64,000 nt of DNA, taken from contig NZ_CP084098.1 of assembly GCF_036345015.1 (NCBI RefSeq), forward strand, positions 3,299,326 through 3,363,325, in the 5' to 3' direction. Shown piece after piece: positions 63,197-64,000 of this stretch; positions within the stretch are counted from its first letter, which is position 1; each line of letters opens with the position of its first letter. The position numbers were made by a program, and so were the translations under genes. Source of the stretch: Cyanobacterium sp. Dongsha4. GTDB lineage: Bacteria; Cyanobacteriota; Cyanobacteriia; Cyanobacteriales; Cyanobacteriaceae. The notes under the pieces were generated by a model, which worked only from the letters and a program-made list of their open reading frames with translations, was not told where the DNA came from and did no database searches.

Positions 63197-63532
63197 ATGG
63201 AATTTAAAAGTGGAGATGTTATCACGGTTGACTTTCCGGGAGTAAAAGGGATTAAACGTCGCCCTGCTGTAATTGTATCTTCTTCTCTCTATCATGAAAA
63301 TCGCCCCGATGTAATTATGGGATTGATTACCAGTCAGACAAAAAATGTAGGAGTTACAGATTATATTTTACAAGATTGGTCATGTGCGGGGTTAAAAGTA
63401 CCATCGATATTTAGAAGTTTTTTAGTCACTATACCATCATCAAATAATTTAGTTTATATTGGTCATTTATCGGAACGGGATTGGAAAGGTATTTGTGATT
63501 GTTTAAAAATTGCATTAATGGGAATTAAATAA
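63197..63532 (+). CDS. MazF/PemK-type toxin endoribonuclease
   Basis: A 111-residue toxin. KSGDVITVDFPGVKGIKRRPAVIVSSSLYHENRPDVIMGLITSQ near 4-48 is the PemK/MazF SH3-like fold with its RRPAVIVS signature. These cut mRNA at short motifs. It is intact, sits immediately after its antitoxin, and is 300 bases from a broken IS1, which fits a mobile-gene neighbourhood. Confidence 0.88.
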   Translation: MEFKSGDVITVDFPGVKGIKRRPAVIVSSSLYHENRPDVIMGLITSQTKNVGVTDYILQDWSCAGLKVPSIFRSFLVTIPSSNNLVYIGHLSERDWKGICDCLKIALMGIK

Positions 63533-63609
63533 TCAAATCATCGCCATTAAATAAGCTAAAGTAGTTAATTAACATAACTTTATAGAACTTCTCATAATCT
63601 TAATCATCT

Positions 63610-64000
63610 ATGAAAAGCCGATTTTTAGAAAGACTACACAGCAGCGATCTCCCCGTGCTAGTATTTGATGGTGCGATGGGTACAAATCTGCAAGTGCAAA
63701 ACCTGACAGCCGAAGACTTTGGCGGTGCAGAATACGAAGGATGTAACGAGTATTTAGTCCATACTAAACCCGAAGCAGTAGAAACTGTGCATCGAGGCTT
63801 CTTAGAAGCAGGTGCAGACGTTATCGAAACCGACACCTTTGGGGGCACTCCCTTAGTTTTAGCAGAATATGACCTAGCAGATCGCTCCTATTATCTCAAC
63901 AAAACCGCCGCCCAACTTGCCAAAAGATTAGCCGATGAATACTCAACCCTTGAAAAACCCCGTTTCGTGGCAGGTAGTATGGGACCGGGTACAAAATTAC
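63610..64000 (+). CDS. metH: Cobalamin-dependent methionine synthase, N-terminal part
   Basis: The first 130 codons of a homocysteine S-methyltransferase domain running off the right edge. [28 protein letters not shown] is a typical MetH start. [36 protein letters not shown] near 46-81 holds the homocysteine-site residues, and [11 protein letters not shown] continues the domain. The later folate, cobalamin and activation domains are outside. A stand-alone MmuM/BhmT-type enzyme is possible but the long-insert form favours MetH. No cobalamin riboswitch is seen in the 77 bases upstream. Confidence 0.88.
   Translation, partial: MKSRFLERLHSSDLPVLVFDGAMGTNLQVQNLTAEDFGGAEYEGCNEYLVHTKPEAVETVHRGFLEAGADVIETDTFGGTPLVLAEYDLADRSYYLNKTAAQLAKRLADEYSTLEKPRFVAGSMGPGTKL

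Noticed and set aside
63533-63609. Cobalamin riboswitch before metH
   Set aside because: Only 77 bases lie between the toxin gene and metH, too short for a B12 riboswitch, and no B12-box is seen.
1-64000. CRISPR arrays or prophage
   Set aside because: No regularly spaced 25-37-base repeats and no phage structural, integrase or lysis genes were found. Heptamer repeats and palindromes are too short and irregular.

Overview
The window comes from a cyanobacterium with low G+C and no plasmid or phage character. Evidence for this is the ycf3 (photosystem I assembly), raf1 (Rubisco assembly), ndhA and cytM genes, several multi-domain cyanobacterial proteins, and the frequent GCGATCGC (HIP1) octamers found in and between genes. 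The base composition and the mixture of genes resemble the Cyanobacterium/Geminocystis group, but that placement is inference. About fifty genes are supported, two of them tRNAs. Most are housekeeping genes scattered in short units on both strands, separated by spacers rich in repeats.

Layout. 1-5.2 kb: end of a peptide-type ABC permease, a small conserved protein, an Fe-ADH-type dehydrogenase, ycf3, gatC and glcF. 5.6-9.0 kb: ndhA, an FMN reductase and hemW. 9.3-13.3 kb: a two-domain glycosyltransferase followed by an FkbM methyltransferase with a coiled-coil tail, then a decayed small gene. 13.5-21.2 kb: hpnJ, mutS2 and an MmeI-type restriction-modification enzyme carrying a DUF559 nuclease module inside its methylase. 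21.4-31.9 kb: tyrS, a DnaK paralogue, proA, ilvB, a SIMPL protein and a dicarboxylate/amino-acid symporter. 32-35.9 kb: an IS982 fragment, tRNA-Arg(CCG), rpsR, rpmG, fmt, a cupin and an MscS channel. 36.2-46.9 kb: hpnI (frameshifted), raf1, a CsgG-like protein, a small ABC-2 permease group, rpmB, rsmI, tRNA-Gln(TTG), hpnK, a type II NADH dehydrogenase, cytM and rimI. 47.4-55.2 kb: an accessory stretch with an exonuclease-ATPase fusion, an orphan antitoxin, a metallopeptidase-VWA protein beside a truncated MoxR ATPase, a PIN toxin-antitoxin pair, an unknown gene and a full IS982 element. 55.5-64 kb: a secreted protein with a large exported partner, mreB, a FIST sensor protein, a YqiA-type esterase, a Bfd-like ferredoxin, a broken IS1, a MazF module and the start of metH.

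How the parts relate. HpnI, HpnJ and HpnK are the three tailoring enzymes for the cyclitol ether headgroup of bacteriohopanetetrol. All three lie within 31 kb but in separate transcription units, and hpnI needs one extra T in a T9 run to be read from its natural start. NDH-1 subunit A, a type II NADH dehydrogenase and cytochrome cM all touch respiratory or cyclic electron flow. ycf3 and raf1 assemble photosystem I and Rubisco.

The most interesting material is mobile or accessory. (1) A DUF559 nuclease reading frame is inserted in frame in the restriction-modification gene and bounded by long inverted repeats of a palindromic repeat family that also occurs outside genes. (2) A DEDDh exonuclease is fused to a P-loop ATPase. 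(3) There are two families of about 200 bp miniature elements: one makes 10-12 bp target duplications, the other has ends like the resident IS982 element. (4) A MoxR gene was cut by a palindromic repeat, which was later split by a miniature element.
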